Shown: piece after piece, positions 1-12,600 of the stretch
Numbering within the stretch: the stretch's first letter is position 1
How the letters are laid out: every line of letters begins with the position of its first letter
From: Nymphaea colorata
Lineage: Eukaryota; Streptophyta; Magnoliopsida; Nymphaeales; Nymphaeaceae
Assembly: GCF_008831285.2 (NCBI RefSeq)
Contig: NC_045140.1
Location: 20,706,370-20,770,369, forward strand
Direction: 5' to 3'
DNA length: 64,000 bases
Made by a program: the position numbers and the translations under genes
The notes under the pieces: generated by a model
What the model was told of the DNA's origin: nothing
The model's input: only the letters and a program-made list of their open reading frames with translations
The model's database searches: none

Positions 1-3000
1 GGTAGTTCAAAATTTCCATGAAAATAGCCTGCCTTTGCTCGAAAATAATAGTCACTATCTTAGGATCTTAAGGTATAGGCATTTGTTTTCAGCCTCCGGG
101 GGAAAGGTTTGCAACTTCATAGACGTCATGGAAAATGAGGAATCAGTTTCTGCATTTTTCTAGAAATAGCTCTCCCTTCCATGTGAGAAAGGGGTTGTGT
201 TCTTCACCTGAGACGGGGCATGCACCTGTGGAAGAACTTCAGTGGCGCCAGATTAATCAACGACGACTCTCCCTTTCAGGGAAAGGAGGTGCCATCGCCT
301 CTCCTATGGGAGAAAACAATTTTCCCACGAAACTGGCCATCCCATGGAAAAGGGGAGACGGGGCTGGCGTGCCTGGAATGCCGGTTAGGAAAATGATATT
401 CATTCTCCGTAAACATTTGAGCTTGAAAGTAAATTTAGCTTCTTTTAGCGTAGTGAACTACGTTACAGTGACGAGCTATATTATATAGTTCACGCAATGG
501 AGCATACCGGCCTACAAGTCTAGGCGCTACGAACATGACCTTACGGTACAAAACAATAAGGCGTGTTTCTTAAACATTATGTACTACCAACATGACCTTA
601 AATGTTCGCTTGGTAAATGGAATACTTTAAAAGCGTTTTATGATTTTTTCTCAACTTTTGGGCAAAGTCGTTCAACAGTTACAAATTGTTCCATTTGTCA
701 GACTAAACCAAAGGTCTGAAAAATTGAAGTGTGTTTGGGTGATGCTCTTAAGTATAGTATTTGAGTATGGTCAAAACTATGTTGACGAAAAATCCAGTTT
801 TGACAAAAGGGGTGCTTCCCCTGGGACAAGAATTATTGGCCTCATTCGAGTTATTTACAGGGAAAAAAGAAGGATGCGTTTTATTTTGTCATCCAAACAA
901 AACGTCGTTCCTTTCATTGCGTCATCAAACACAAACTAACGTTTTGAAGTTACAATAAGTTTTCAAGGAACCCTACGACAGTAATTTATTTCACTTTATT
1001 TCGTTTTGAAAAGTAAAATGGCTGTTTCGTCGTGTTCTGTTCGATCAATATGAGATTCTATCGATGTAAGGGTCAGCCGGGCCGGGCCAGCTTTGCCCGA
1101 TCTGTCGACGACCGCCGCACAATAAGTTTTTCAATATAGAAAATATTTCCTGCACGAGAAATTATTACTACGCTGGTCGGCGTGGGCATCACAGACGGTG
1201 GAACGATGCCGTGATTCCATCGAAAGCCTGGCAAAAAAGAAAGATAGCAACAGATCAAATTGAACTGCTTAGAAAGTACACTGGATGGGTGCCAGAGCCT
1301 TCGTTGCAGGTTTTGGATACTTCACTTGAACAAGAACAAAAAGGAGCAGCCTTTTCGATAGAGTGGAGAAGGGAGCAGGCCTTTTCCTTTCCGTGCCAGC
1401 CAATTGATGGAGAAGGGAAAGGTGTTTCTACTGGTACACGCAAACCCAGAAGCAATTAAATGTTAATCGCAGAATGCCATACAACACAGACGTCGCCTAT
1501 GGTTATTCTTTGGGATCAGCATCTGCGGCCCTGCTGAAAGGTTTCCCATGGCGGTTCTGTCAGTTTATCAGGGCTCCTGCTGGAACTCGGAAGGGTTTGT
1601 TCGGGCTGAAAGTGAACGCCAAAGAGTAGCAGAAGATTCAGAGTTTTTTGATCTAGTGCAAATCTTATCCTTCAAGTCCTTTTAAGAGCGAATCTTTTAG
1701 TTTTAGGCAGTCTACTAACCTTAATTAATTTAGACTCGTACATGCAATGCATGCGACTGGTACGTTAAGAATCAATCCACCAATATATATATAAAGGATT
1801 TTGATAGAGAAATGATTTGGATAATGCCCATTTCCACAAAGAAGCAGAATGTGTCCAGATATATTTTCTTATTAAAAAAGCGGAGAAGCTTGCATGGGAT
1901 TTCTTATATAAACTCATTCTCGATAACTGTTTTTCCCAAAACCATACGGGACGCATGCCCACAAACCCTTCACCGTTTAGTTTAATAAAAGGGTAGAAAG
2001 TTTTTTGTGACTATGGACTTTCAACCATTCCCCACCATCACTTTTTCTAAACATTTTTTCCAAGATTTCCCTGCAATAGCATGCTTCTTTGCCAATTTAA
2101 GTGTTCTAAAATCCAGAGCAAGTTACTAAGATCTTACTTTTTAAGGTTCCATTTCTTACTTTCTTCTCTCTTTTGCTGTATGTCAGGAGGGAGGATTTTT
2201 CTACTTTTATTTTCGAGTTTCTACTGTACTATTGCAATGCCGGTGTCTAAAAGGGCGGAGAACCATCCTTCCTTTTCCTTGGATTGAATCGAGAAGGTTG
2301 TCTGGAATGTAATGTAATGTAAGGCCACCATGATATTAATTGAGTGAAGAGGCCAATAAAGATGAAAGCTGCTAGATCGATGGATATAACATGAACTTAA
2401 TATAAATTAGACGCCTAGTTTTTGAAGACAGAGGCACGCCATCTAAGACGCGTTTGAGAGTTCTATACAAGTGCAAAAGGAAAAAATCTCGTTGCGAGTT
2501 CACACGGAGCGGTGGAAAAGAATATGATGATGGGAGGAGCGTAGGTGGGGTTCACATATTGCAGTCCAGCCTGTTCGAGAATGATCCGAATCAAGTGGAA
2601 GGGCATCTAAGATGTGTGAATGATAGAGGCGGTCTTCTCTTTCCAAGGCCAGAGAGAATCCATACCTTCTTTTGTTTTCTTTTTAATTTGAGAATTTTGA
2701 TCGTCTAGGAGCCCACCTTTTTGCTATAATAAAAGAAAGCATTGAATTTTTTTCACTTCTTGATGAATGCCTGATATAGTGACATTGCCTACTCATGTTT
2801 GGAATAAATTAACTCCTGCAAGTATGTAAATTTTCTTCCTACTAAGTAAACAGAGTCTTCTGCGAATCAGATGAGAAGTTTATTTTTTGTATTAAATATA
2901 TTGGGAGTTTGAAGACCGAGATCTTTGTGTTTGATTTCCAATTTAAAAGTCATTGCTTGTAAGATGGTTAAGCGCTTGAGGGCTGATGAGCTACGAGAGT

Positions 3001-6000
3001 TTTGTAACCTGAAAGGTGGACTGCAGTTCAACTTTTGGAGTGCCAAAGCAGATGGGGAAGCCAAAAGAGACTCGCTCTTCATTTTTTCCAAGACCATACT
3101 AGGTATTCGTAGTAGTATTAGTTTTTAGAACCTTTTTAGGCAGACTGCTTGCCCCATTTACAAACTAAAGAATAAATTATGATTAAAACAAGTACTGAAG
3201 TTGTTCGAGAAACATTACAAATGTTAATTCATACTTTCATTTTTTAGACAAGTTGTGCTTCCATTGCTACAACCAACTTGAACTTTTGTGATGCGTAAAA
3301 AGGAAAAAAAAAAAAAAAGGGAAGGTGGGTTGGTCATGTTAAAATATTTATTCTTGTGACCGGCCGAAGTCATCGCTAACGAAGTTTTTGAAAAGAAAAA
3401 GTTTCGCTGTCACTGAAATTGTCATTCAATGCAAACAAATAATAAACAATATGAGAGTGCATATCTGCAAGCATGTGGGCCATTATATTTTTGACAAGGG
3501 AAAGAAACGAAGGATGAAGAAGGTACGTACAACGGTACAAGAGAAAGGGAAGACCCGATTTTGATTAGGTCGGGTTTGGTGTATGCACAGTAGTAGTTTT
3601 GAATAGGAACGGCCAGCGAAAACATTCAGAGAATTGGTTGAATTGAATAGTTTTGTTTATAATTGTTTATGAATTAGGCCATATGTTACATGTATGAGAG
3701 AGAGAGAGAAGCAGTTTTTAAAGACTATTATTAATTACAATCAAGTTTAAATAATATAACTTTTGTATTTATTTATTTATTATCTATTCACAAGCGATTC
3801 AACTGAGACGATGAATTGGCCAATTGATGGGAGTCGACGGCCCGGACCATTCGATTCAAAGAACCAATTTCTTTTTAACAGTATGCTGTGATCTAGCGAT
3901 AACACGATTCACTGTTCTATTACTTGCGTGGGCGATGGCTCGTGCTTCAAGGTTGGCAGTGAATGAAATTGAACAGTAATTTCTTCTTTTTTCTCAAAGA
4001 CATAAAGTTGAAAAAGACAATTTTAGGTATATATATATATATACATATATTAAGTGTCCGTAGAGGGAGAAAAATCAACAGCTATCAAAATCAAGTTATA
4101 GCGCCACCAAGTGGCCTGGGCGTCAATCATCTTGGCCGCTACAATGATATGAAAGAACGTTGTCGGCAGAATTTGGCAGCTGACTTTGCAGAATGAGGAA
4201 ACTTCCTCTTCCTGTGGCAGGGGATGACCGAACGTTCTCCTCTGACAAGAGACAACTCTAGTTAAAATTTGACATGTAAATTTCTTTTTAACCATGTTAA
4301 AGCTGATGAGTCTAATAATTTTATCAACTGAACTGATGGCCTGACAGATTATATATATATAAACATTTACTTTGAAACTCTACATGAATTGGGTTTGAGT
4401 CAGCACTGTTACCAAAATAAAAGATGGTAGGCTGCCACATTTTGCTAATTTGGTTATGAGCCAAACAAAGGACTACTATATACAGCTTTTAATTTTTTTT
4501 TAAAAAAAAACAAGGGCAAAAAGGTATAAAAATAACTCCAATACATAAAAAAACTTCAAAATATTTCACAAAGTAACCAAAATGAGTAGGGTATGACATG
4601 TGCTACCCTTAAATTGAACCGGTTTACCACTTACATATTCGACAACAATGGTTTAAATTCATATCAGATTTAGTTGATTAGTTTGAATATGCACCGTGGC
4701 TGGCGGCTTGGCTGCTAGAACAGCTTTAGGATATGGATTACCTCCCCCTTGCAAGAACGTGCCATTCAAAAGTGGGCATATGAATACAACCCAGCATGGA
4801 GTCTAACATGATATATTCTATTTTATTTTTGTATCTTCTTATCCACTAAACCTAGTGAATGATTCATTCCTATGCAATGTGACAAAGGGTCGTTCAGCAT
4901 TTTCTGCTTCTTATCCCAACTCAACTTGAATTCGTAGTCCAAGTAAAGGAAAACTATCCAAAATGGCTTCTTGTATTTTTCTCCTTCTACACAGCATCGA
5001 TCTGCATGGCAGGATGCATGAACAGCAACCTGCCTCCAGTTGCAGGCCAACATGATTTGAAAAAGTGAAATTAAAGCAAAGACCAGTTGGCAGTTATAAT
5101 TCTAATGCATCAGGATTAATTAGGGTATAGCAATCAACTGATCATAATCAAAAGAAGCACAAACTTTCGTTTGCAGAAACTTTGAGTGGCCAATCTTGGT
5201 AGATGGATATCGTGCAGTAGACGTAACGGAGATGGGTAGGGCATGCAGCAGTAACTTATCGAGGAGAGGAGTACAGACAGCGGCATATATGAAGAGGCAT
5301 GTATCCTCGAGGGAAGCTTCTGCGGAGATATTCACTCCTTTCGTATCTTTTCTGGTCCTGATCTTCCTCATCCTCTGCCTGGTTTTTGTCTGTACTAGGC
5401 GAACACAATCTCCTTGAACAGTTGAAATAATTATTGAAACATTTATATCCTCTGAGACGCGTTTGGAAAAAGGAGGATGTGAGACTTGAAAACAGTCAAA
5501 GATTATAATATCGCCGAGCCAATTGGGTCTGACACAATACATGTAGTCCCTGTCTCTCACACTCTCCCCGGCGAAGAGAGAAAAGAAGAAATAATATAAC
5601 CTGGGATAGATTTTGAAATTTCAAATATGTTAATTAAGAAGGGGTAGCCATGATGGGTGTAAAGTAATTTGTTTGATTGGTGGAGTGTTGAAAGTCAAGT
5701 TAGTCAGTTCAATTTCTTGTAAGTGCTATTCATTCCTTTGAGTTGTAAATGTAAATATACCACAGTTCAATTGATGGGTGTTCTGCATTATACTCAAGTT
5801 CTGAAGCAATCTTAGACCCTCAAAGTATAAGGAAAGACAGAAACTCCCGCCACTTCTGATGATACTTGGTAGCATTCTCTTAGAAAACAAATAATATTTC
5901 AAGTGATCCGCACTACCAGTAATATTTTACTAATTCACGAAAAGTGAAAAAAAAAACGAATTTCAGAAATAATAGCAGTTTCAAACAACTTCTTAGCATA

Positions 6001-8030
6001 ATTTTATGGTTTTGTTCAATTAAAAGCTTATTTATATGAAATATTTGACAGTAAAAATAGAGTGTATGTGTGTATTTAGTTGCTAAAGAGGGGAGATGGA
6101 TTAGGGTGGGCGAGTGCCATGACTACTTAATGTGACGGTGCCGACATTTCCATGAATGAAGCTAAAAAGCATGGTGGTATTGTCATCGTCATTGTCTTCG
6201 TGGGGAATGATTTAAGGAGACCGCAGGATCTGTCTGCCTCGGTGTAGAAGTAGGAAGGTTATCTTCTTTGTTGAAGAACACAGATTTGATGAAGGGGCTT
6301 CGTTTTCTCCCCCAAACTGGATAACAAAGGCCTCCCTCTGTCGCTATTGCAGAAAGTGAAGTTTCAGTTAAAACCAATGAATGACAGCACTTCTGTAATA
6401 ACCGGCAACCATTATTTTTCTTCCCACACCACGTCTAATCTTAAAAAATGAAAACTATAATATCTTCTCGAGAAGATAGACTTGATTAACGAAAACAAGC
6501 ATAGGTAAGGCAGAGGCAGGTGCGAGCTACCTGTAGGTAATTGGCTAATTGCCCAGGCGAACCTAAAAAAACTTCTTATTTTATATAGATATTTTTGTGC
6601 AATTTTTCTTGTTTATACATTGGTGTCTCTTAAAAATTTTAAACTAAAATTTTCTGACTCCACTGACTACACCCAACAGTTCATAAACATGAAGACCATT
6701 CATATGATTGAGTGCAAAAAAGTTAATACTTGACACAATTTTTTCCCAAAAAAATCAATCAATAACTTCTTTTCTGAAACAAAATTGTGGGTCCAACGAG
6801 CACATGTATCCTGAGTTCTTACACCAGCGTCGCTTTCTGATCTTCATTTTTTTAAGAGAAAATTTGTGGGTAATGAGATCGCCAACTTCTGCCCATATAC
6901 ATATACTTTAGAAAACGAGATCTCATCATCACACCTCAAGGATGTCCGTCATTTGCTGAATTGCAACTACAGTCACCTTTCATCACATTGTTTGTGAATC
7001 TTTCACAACTTCACAGCTGAGAGTTTTCAACTGGTGAGTATGCGACTCAGTCCTACATTTTAGGTCCGTTCCTTGTGTAAGGAACAAGAAAATAAAAGGC
7101 TATGGAATATTAGTCAAACAACATAAGTTTTTCATTTCATTTGGTTAAAGACTGGACAAATAAAACTCTCTACTTACATGCGAAGGCGAACAAAAGTTAG
7201 AAAACCTGAAGCACACACGTCTCATGAGCAGATTTCATGAATTCACTCAATTTTTCTTGAACTAATCATTTTTTTCCCATGCCCAAACACGTCTTGATTG
7301 TTGGCATTGATCAGCTTGATCGAGGGGAATGGAAGATGGCAACAGCAGGGGAATTCAGCTTGCTGCAAACAGGCAGCATGCCCCAAAAAATTAGGGAAAA
7401 TGGAAGGCCCTCCATTAAATTCTGTGACCAACTTGAGAGAAAAAGCAACCACAGCTCCAGCCGTCCAAATGGTAGATGGACGGTTCAGATGATACAGAGC
7501 AGTTGAAGGGAAAAAAAAAAAAAAAGAAACGAAGATAAGAAGAAGGATAGAAGTTGTTAAATAAATGGGTTTGGATGGATGGTTGGAACCGGAAGAGCAT
7601 GACATCTTAACTGCTGCATAATGAGCAAAAAATCTAACCAGCATCAGTAGTTTCATCATATCCGGAGATCCCACGACTAAAATTGCAGACAAGTGGCAAC
7701 TCTACCTTTTCAAAGCCTCAACCCGAAAAAAGAAAAAAAAAAAAGATGGGAGATGTGGAAGGGGAAGCTCGATCCCAATCCAACCAACCATCTATCTTCA
7801 TTAAGTGAAGAAACAAAAGGGGGAAAACGATGGGGCAACGGAAGGAAGGAGGGAAGCAATCTCTCTAGAAAGAAAGGGGACGCCTTTTGCCTTCATCATC
7901 AAACAAAAAGCCAGGCATCACATGAGGGAAAGTGATACGGGAACCAACCGGGTCCAAATCTCAATGGATCTTGAACCAAATCCAAATTTGTAGATTTGGG
8001 GTTTGCTTTGCTTTACTGAGCAACCGGCAA
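1..8030. other. AT-rich intergenic region, no recognised gene
   Basis: I recognise no gene here. All open frames are short and resemble no family I know. Visible items are a compositionally richer patch at about 190-400, a short inverted repeat (gtgaacta/tagttcac) around 452-490, a direct repeat of 'aacatgacctta' near 532 and 591, a short (TA)n run near 4028-4043, and poly-A tracts at about 3305 and 7510. A small open frame with a hydrophobic tail at 5232-5417 is listed separately. Confidence 0.6.
5232..5417 (+). CDS. possible small membrane peptide (unrecognised)
   Basis: This short ATG-started frame of 61 codons has a basic, polar N-terminal half. It ends in one strongly hydrophobic stretch (residues about 35-53, rich in F, L, V and I) followed by a short basic tail (CTRRTQSP). 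That is the layout of a single-pass or tail-anchored peptide. I know no family with this sequence. A longer frame of 146 codons overlaps it on the other strand and also resembles nothing I know, so at most one of them is real. No promoter or splice evidence supports either. Treat it as a candidate only. Confidence 0.15.
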   Translation: MGRACSSNLSRRGVQTAAYMKRHVSSREASAEIFTPFVSFLVLIFLILCLVFVCTRRTQSP

Positions 8031-8042
8031 GCTGGCGTCATC

Positions 8043-8050
8043 TGACGTCA
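8043..8050. promoter_or_regulatory. TGACGTCA palindrome, candidate bZIP/TGA site
   Basis: A perfect TGACGTCA palindrome lies about 320 bp upstream of the GATL TATA box, with a further GCGTCA half-site just before it (about 8035). TGACGTCA is the core bound by plant bZIP factors of the TGA and related groups. Its role in regulating the GATL gene is inferred from position only. Confidence 0.3.
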
Positions 8051-8360
8051 TTAGACAACCAAATCCCCAAAAAAAAAAAAGAAAAGGGAAAATGCGAGGA
8101 TAAATGAGAAAAAAAAAATGTAAGAACTATTGAACAATCTTGCGAAGTTTGTGCATCTTTTCTTTTCCCCTTTTTTCTCCTCTTTTTCCTCTACGCGTTC
8201 TATTTTCCCTCCTCATTTTCACACCCACACACACACAGTTTTCGTTTTGAGTCAAAGCTCGGCACCGTCGCTCTAAACCGCGTTCTTCTCTCTTTCTACT
8301 AAGGATGTTTTCGTCATTTCCCTGCACATGCAGAATTCGGAAGAAGCGAAAGCGCCTCCT

Positions 8361-8367
8361 TATTTAA
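8361..8367 (+). promoter_or_regulatory. TATA box of the GATL gene
   Basis: TATTTAA sits about 205 bp upstream of the GATL start codon, in a cytosine-rich context typical of plant core promoters. It predicts transcription starting near 8390-8400 and a 5' leader of roughly 175 nt. The spacing is compatible with an intronless gene. Confidence 0.45.
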
Positions 8368-8570
8368 GAGCCCCAGATGAAGCCGTGCGGCATCGGTGAA
8401 TCCCCAGCGCCCTCTCGCCGCCAACTCTCCATCCTCTCATTATTGAAGCGATTCCGAGAGTGGGGAGGTGCAGGGGAAGGAGAGAAAGGCAGAGCTCAAA
8501 AACACGCGGAGAAGATAGATAAAAAGATTACTGTGAGTCAGGGAAGGGAGAGCTTTGGGGAGTGGCGGCG

Positions 8571-9617
8571 ATGATAAAGGTCGCCATAACCGCATTGGTG
8601 GTGCTCTGTCTATTGGCACAATACTCTGCCGCCGCTGCTGCTGCTCCTGCCCATGTGTCAACCAAGTTTAGGGAAGCCTCTCAATTCTATAACTCGCCAA
8701 GTTGTGCGGTTCTCGGCGGAGGTGGCGGTGATGTCTGCGACGATGGGCTGACCCATATCGCGATGACACTGGATGCAGAGTATCTTCGTGGTTCCATGGC
8801 TGCTATCCTTTCTATCGTCCAGCACTCTGCCTGTCCTGAAAACGTAGCTTTTCATTTTATTACCGCCGGTGATGAGAACGAGGAGGCGGAGCTCCGCCGC
8901 GCGATTACCTCTACGTTCCCCTACCTACGGTTCCGAGTGTACCATTTCGACGCAGCGGTGGTGGCGGGTCGAATCTCGGCGTCGATCCGGCCGGCTCTGG
9001 ACAGGCCTCTAAACTACGCGAGGATCTACCTGGCGGGGCTGCTCCCCGCGTGCGTCTCCCGCGTCGTCTACCTCGACTCCGATCTGGTTCTGGTGGACGA
9101 CATCGCCAAGTTGTGGGCGACGCCGCTCGGCGAGAGCTCCGTCCTGGCAGCGCCCGAATACTGCAACGCCAACTTCACCAATTACTTCACCCCGGCCTTC
9201 TGGTCCAGCCCAACGCTGTCCCTGACGTTCGCCGGCCGCAACGCCTGCTATTTCAACACGGGAGTGATGGTGATCGACCTCCGGCGCTGGCGGGAGGGCG
9301 AATACACGGCGCGGATCGAGGAGTGGATGGAGATGCAGAAGCGTATGAGGATCTACGAGCTGGGGTCTCTGCCGCCCTTCCTGCTGGTGTTCGCGGGGCG
9401 GATAGCGCCGGTGGATCACCGGTGGAACCAGCACGGGCTGGGAGGGGACAACCTCAGGGGTCTGTGCCGGAATCTACACCCCGGCCGGGTCAGCCTCCTA
9501 CACTGGAGCGGGAAGGGGAAGCCGTGGGCGCGGCTCGACGCCAACAGGCCGTGCCCACTCGACGCGCTCTGGGCTCCCTACGATCTCTTCCAAACCCCCT
9601 TCGTCTTGGACTCGTAG
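8571..9617 (+). CDS. galacturonosyltransferase-like protein (GATL, GT8 family)
   Basis: This is an intronless 348-residue protein of the plant GATL branch of glycosyltransferase family 8. These Golgi enzymes are involved in pectin and xylan synthesis. Residues 1-25 form a hydrophobic signal or anchor that ends in an alanine run. The GT8 domain opens with [14 protein letters not shown] (62-75). The metal-binding DxD is in [11 protein letters not shown] (167-177), with D169 and D171. The conserved [12 protein letters not shown] block is at 226-237, and the C-terminal HWSGKGKPW substrate motif at 311-319. The length is usual for GATLs, which lack the long stem of true GAUT proteins, and GATL genes are generally intronless. 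I chose the ATG at 8571; an in-frame GTG at 8562 would add only three residues. The coding region is much more GC-rich than its surroundings. GATL membership is near certain; the exact subgroup and sugar donor are not settled by the sequence. Confidence 0.95.
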   Translation: MIKVAITALVVLCLLAQYSAAAAAAPAHVSTKFREASQFYNSPSCAVLGGGGGDVCDDGLTHIAMTLDAEYLRGSMAAILSIVQHSACPENVAFHFITAGDENEEAELRRAITSTFPYLRFRVYHFDAAVVAGRISASIRPALDRPLNYARIYLAGLLPACVSRVVYLDSDLVLVDDIAKLWATPLGESSVLAAPEYCNANFTNYFTPAFWSSPTLSLTFAGRNACYFNTGVMVIDLRRWREGEYTARIEEWMEMQKRMRIYELGSLPPFLLVFAGRIAPVDHRWNQHGLGGDNLRGLCRNLHPGRVSLLHWSGKGKPWARLDANRPCPLDALWAPYDLFQTPFVLDS

Positions 9618-9651
9618 CCATGAGCCACCGCTCGGCCGTCTGAGTTGAGGG

Positions 9652-9691
9652 TACTACTACTACTACTACTTTTTTTTTTTTTTTTTTTTTT
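9652..9691 (+). repeat. (TAC)n followed by a long T tract, 3' of GATL
   Basis: Six to seven TAC units run directly into about 21 thymines, 35 bp after the GATL stop codon. The tract lies in the presumed 3' UTR. It is a simple sequence repeat and is likely to vary in length. Confidence 0.8.
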
Positions 9692-12600
9692 CTGGGAAAT
9701 TTCTGCTTCTTTTTTTTTTCACATATTAACTTTTGAAACTCCAAAATGAAAGGAAATATGGGGGACAATAAACTTCTGTTTAATATGTAAAAAAATGGAG
9801 AGAAGACCTCCGAGCTCATGCGAGAGGCTTTCATATGTGTGTATATTCCATTTTGGCCATTGTTTACTGCAAGAGAAAGTTCCTGTATTTTCCTTCCGCT
9901 TCTTCTTGTAAATTTGAACTCCCAACCTTTTAAATTTTGAATTATTGTAGCAATGTTCATGTTGATCACACTAAAAAGAGTTCTCTTTCGACTGACAACC
10001 AACATAAATTTTACAGCTTCATGTGTTAAGAATAAGAACAGCAGGAGACATGGTTCCCTCTGCAATTACTTTCTCACGTTCTACCAAGATTCTTGCTGCA
10101 CGTCACTCGTTTAAACCCGGTCGACCAATCTTTAATGGTCAGGTTAATTTAAACTCCCTGCTTCCTATCTTGCTTCTCTAACTTTGGTAAATACCAAATT
10201 GCTTTTCGAGCAAGAAAACTGTTCATGTCCAGTGGAGTAAGAAGGTGCCATATAACCTCCACCTGCTGTCCGGACCAACCTTTCCTTGCTGCGCACCCAT
10301 ATATGGTTAGGTGTTACTCCTCTGTCATGGAAAATTTGTAATCAGATTCCTCCGCTTACATCGAAGTTCTGCGCCCTCGAACAAGATGGGATTCCACTCG
10401 GCTAGTTAAACTTAACTAGCGTCATCTTTCGCCGAGATTTAGAGTTGGAATGGCGCTAGTGATCATCAGACAAATGGATCACCGGAGCCGGCCGGAGAAG
10501 GAACTTACGGTCGATGAGTTTCGTTTTCACTTGGAATAGAGATGGATTGAGTAGCTATTTGATGGTTCAAGTTGGCCGGAGGGCATCGATGAACCAAATG
10601 GTTCCGTCCAAAAATTTTAAGCGACTTACGCAGGTGGACCCAGATGGTGGTCCTGCTTCGTTTTCATGGGTCAATTCGAACTGGGCTCGTCTTTAATTTT
10701 CTTTCAATCGCTTCGAGTCTCTTTTCCGTCGGCTCCGCATAACGCCAATCATGGTAAAATTATACAATAAAAAACTAAACATAGCTATCAATAATTGCAA
10801 GTCAGATAAGAGGAAATAACATAAAGCTCACAAATTTCATGAAATACATGTGGGGGGGTCTGACATCAATGCATCATAAAAGTATGTTAATGTCCCCAAT
10901 AAAAGATAGGTTAATTTATCAGGAAACCGAAATATAAAGTTGGTGGCATTTTTTTCCTTGTTAAGTTTCTACCTCTCATGAGTTAGGTGAAGGGCTTGCT
11001 AATGAAAAGAAAGGCCAACTCCTTCTGTAGCCCTCAAAAGTTACGTGGGAGTTTGGAAGGACGAATCAAGTAGATAAGAATGAGGGCGGTACCCCTTTTA
11101 CCAAACCACCAACAGATCCATGAAAATGTACCTTCTTGCAGTGCAGCACCATTCGCTGGCCGCCTCTAGACTTGATATTCGAATCGCAAAGCAAAGCGAT
11201 AGACATAGCCAAGTCATGGCAGGTGCGAAACTTTATGAACCCACCAAAGGGCGCCGGTGAGCCCGGTTTGGTCCCACTGGGCCTATTCTGTTGAGCCTAG
11301 GCTGAGAGTGGAACCGCTTTGTGACCTAATGCTTAGCTCATTGTACCGGACTGCTGTCTCATTTGTCATGACTGAACGCCTCTCCTGAAATGGATCGGAT
11401 CTTGATTTGACTGTAAAAGTTTAAAACCGATGGTGACTTATTCTAAATTTGGATCTGGGTCTAAAACCTTTGCCAAGCACTCCGGAGTGCTACCTTACAA
11501 ATCATTCATATCCGAAGGGACTTGGGCACACAGTGGTCCGGGCTGAAACGGACACGGTCTCGGACCACGGCCACACATATGGAGGACAGCAGAAAAACAA
11601 GGCCCGTCGTGAACCATATATGTTAGATCCGAACCACCCGTGTCGAGGTCAGGTCGATCGATCTCATGTACTTGTCCGTTACTTCTTTGTCCAAGATGGA
11701 CCAGGTTCTTGACAAACCCAACTCAATCCGTTTAGGTTTCAATCCTATGGCGACGTATCCCAGAACGGGCCAAAGCAGCTTATTCCAAGTTCGTTTTGTA
11801 GAGTTAACAAGTGCCGGATTTAATTTTTTTCTTCAGATTAATGGCTGAATCTGCAAAGTTCTTTTTTATTATATATTCATGAACATGGTCGTGGTTCAGA
11901 AAAAAAAAATAATAATAAAGTCCATCTCAACATTAATGCACCAACCAATTAAAACTATACATAAAGTTTTTTTTCCTTTATTTTTTTTCTTTTTTTAATG
12001 GTTACACCTACGATGGACCATTATTGTGCTACAACATACAACATCATTGAGTGGATGGCCGGGTCGGGGTGTGATCACAGAACTGAACGGACTCCGAAGG
12101 AGGCAGGGACGTCATGGTGTGCTGGACTCTGGTCTAAGTGAAAGTGTCGGTGCAGAGCAGGGGCAGGGGGACGATATATATTGACTCGTGGGATCCCAGA
12201 TCTTTGGCCTATAGCGGCGATTAGGTCGAACACTTGGCGCGCTGCCCATGTGAAGCTCAGAGATTTGCACATGAATCAGCTGCTGCTCGCGAACACATGA
12301 GGACGCGCAGGGGTTCCCCACCCGCGGGCCGGCGCTTTCTTCTCCATCTTTTTAGCAATGCCTCCATCGCCTGGCTGCTCGCATCTCGATTCTTATGTTC
12401 TAGTTTTAATATTTTACTGTGCAATAATAGTACTTTATCAGGAGTTTCTTAAATGATAATAGCAATAGTTTAAGAGAGTTTCTGCAACGAGCTGATCTAA
12501 AAAGAGAGAAAAAAAAAAAAAATAGAGGAACTCGTGGTTCCGACACCCTTGTCATAAACCTCATATTCAAATTGGGTTGGGAGGGATCAAACGCCTGTAA

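Noticed and set aside
5120-5560. 146-codon minus-strand frame
   Set aside because: It has no recognisable motif, no promoter or splice support, and it overlaps the hydrophobic plus-strand frame.
7243-7692. 149-codon minus-strand frame with a hydrophobic, Phe-rich segment
   Set aside because: The Phe run is encoded by a poly-A/T tract, and the rest matches nothing I know.
9050-9643. Second 197-codon frame inside the GATL gene
   Set aside because: It is a shadow frame of the GC-rich GATL coding sequence, with no family motifs of its own.
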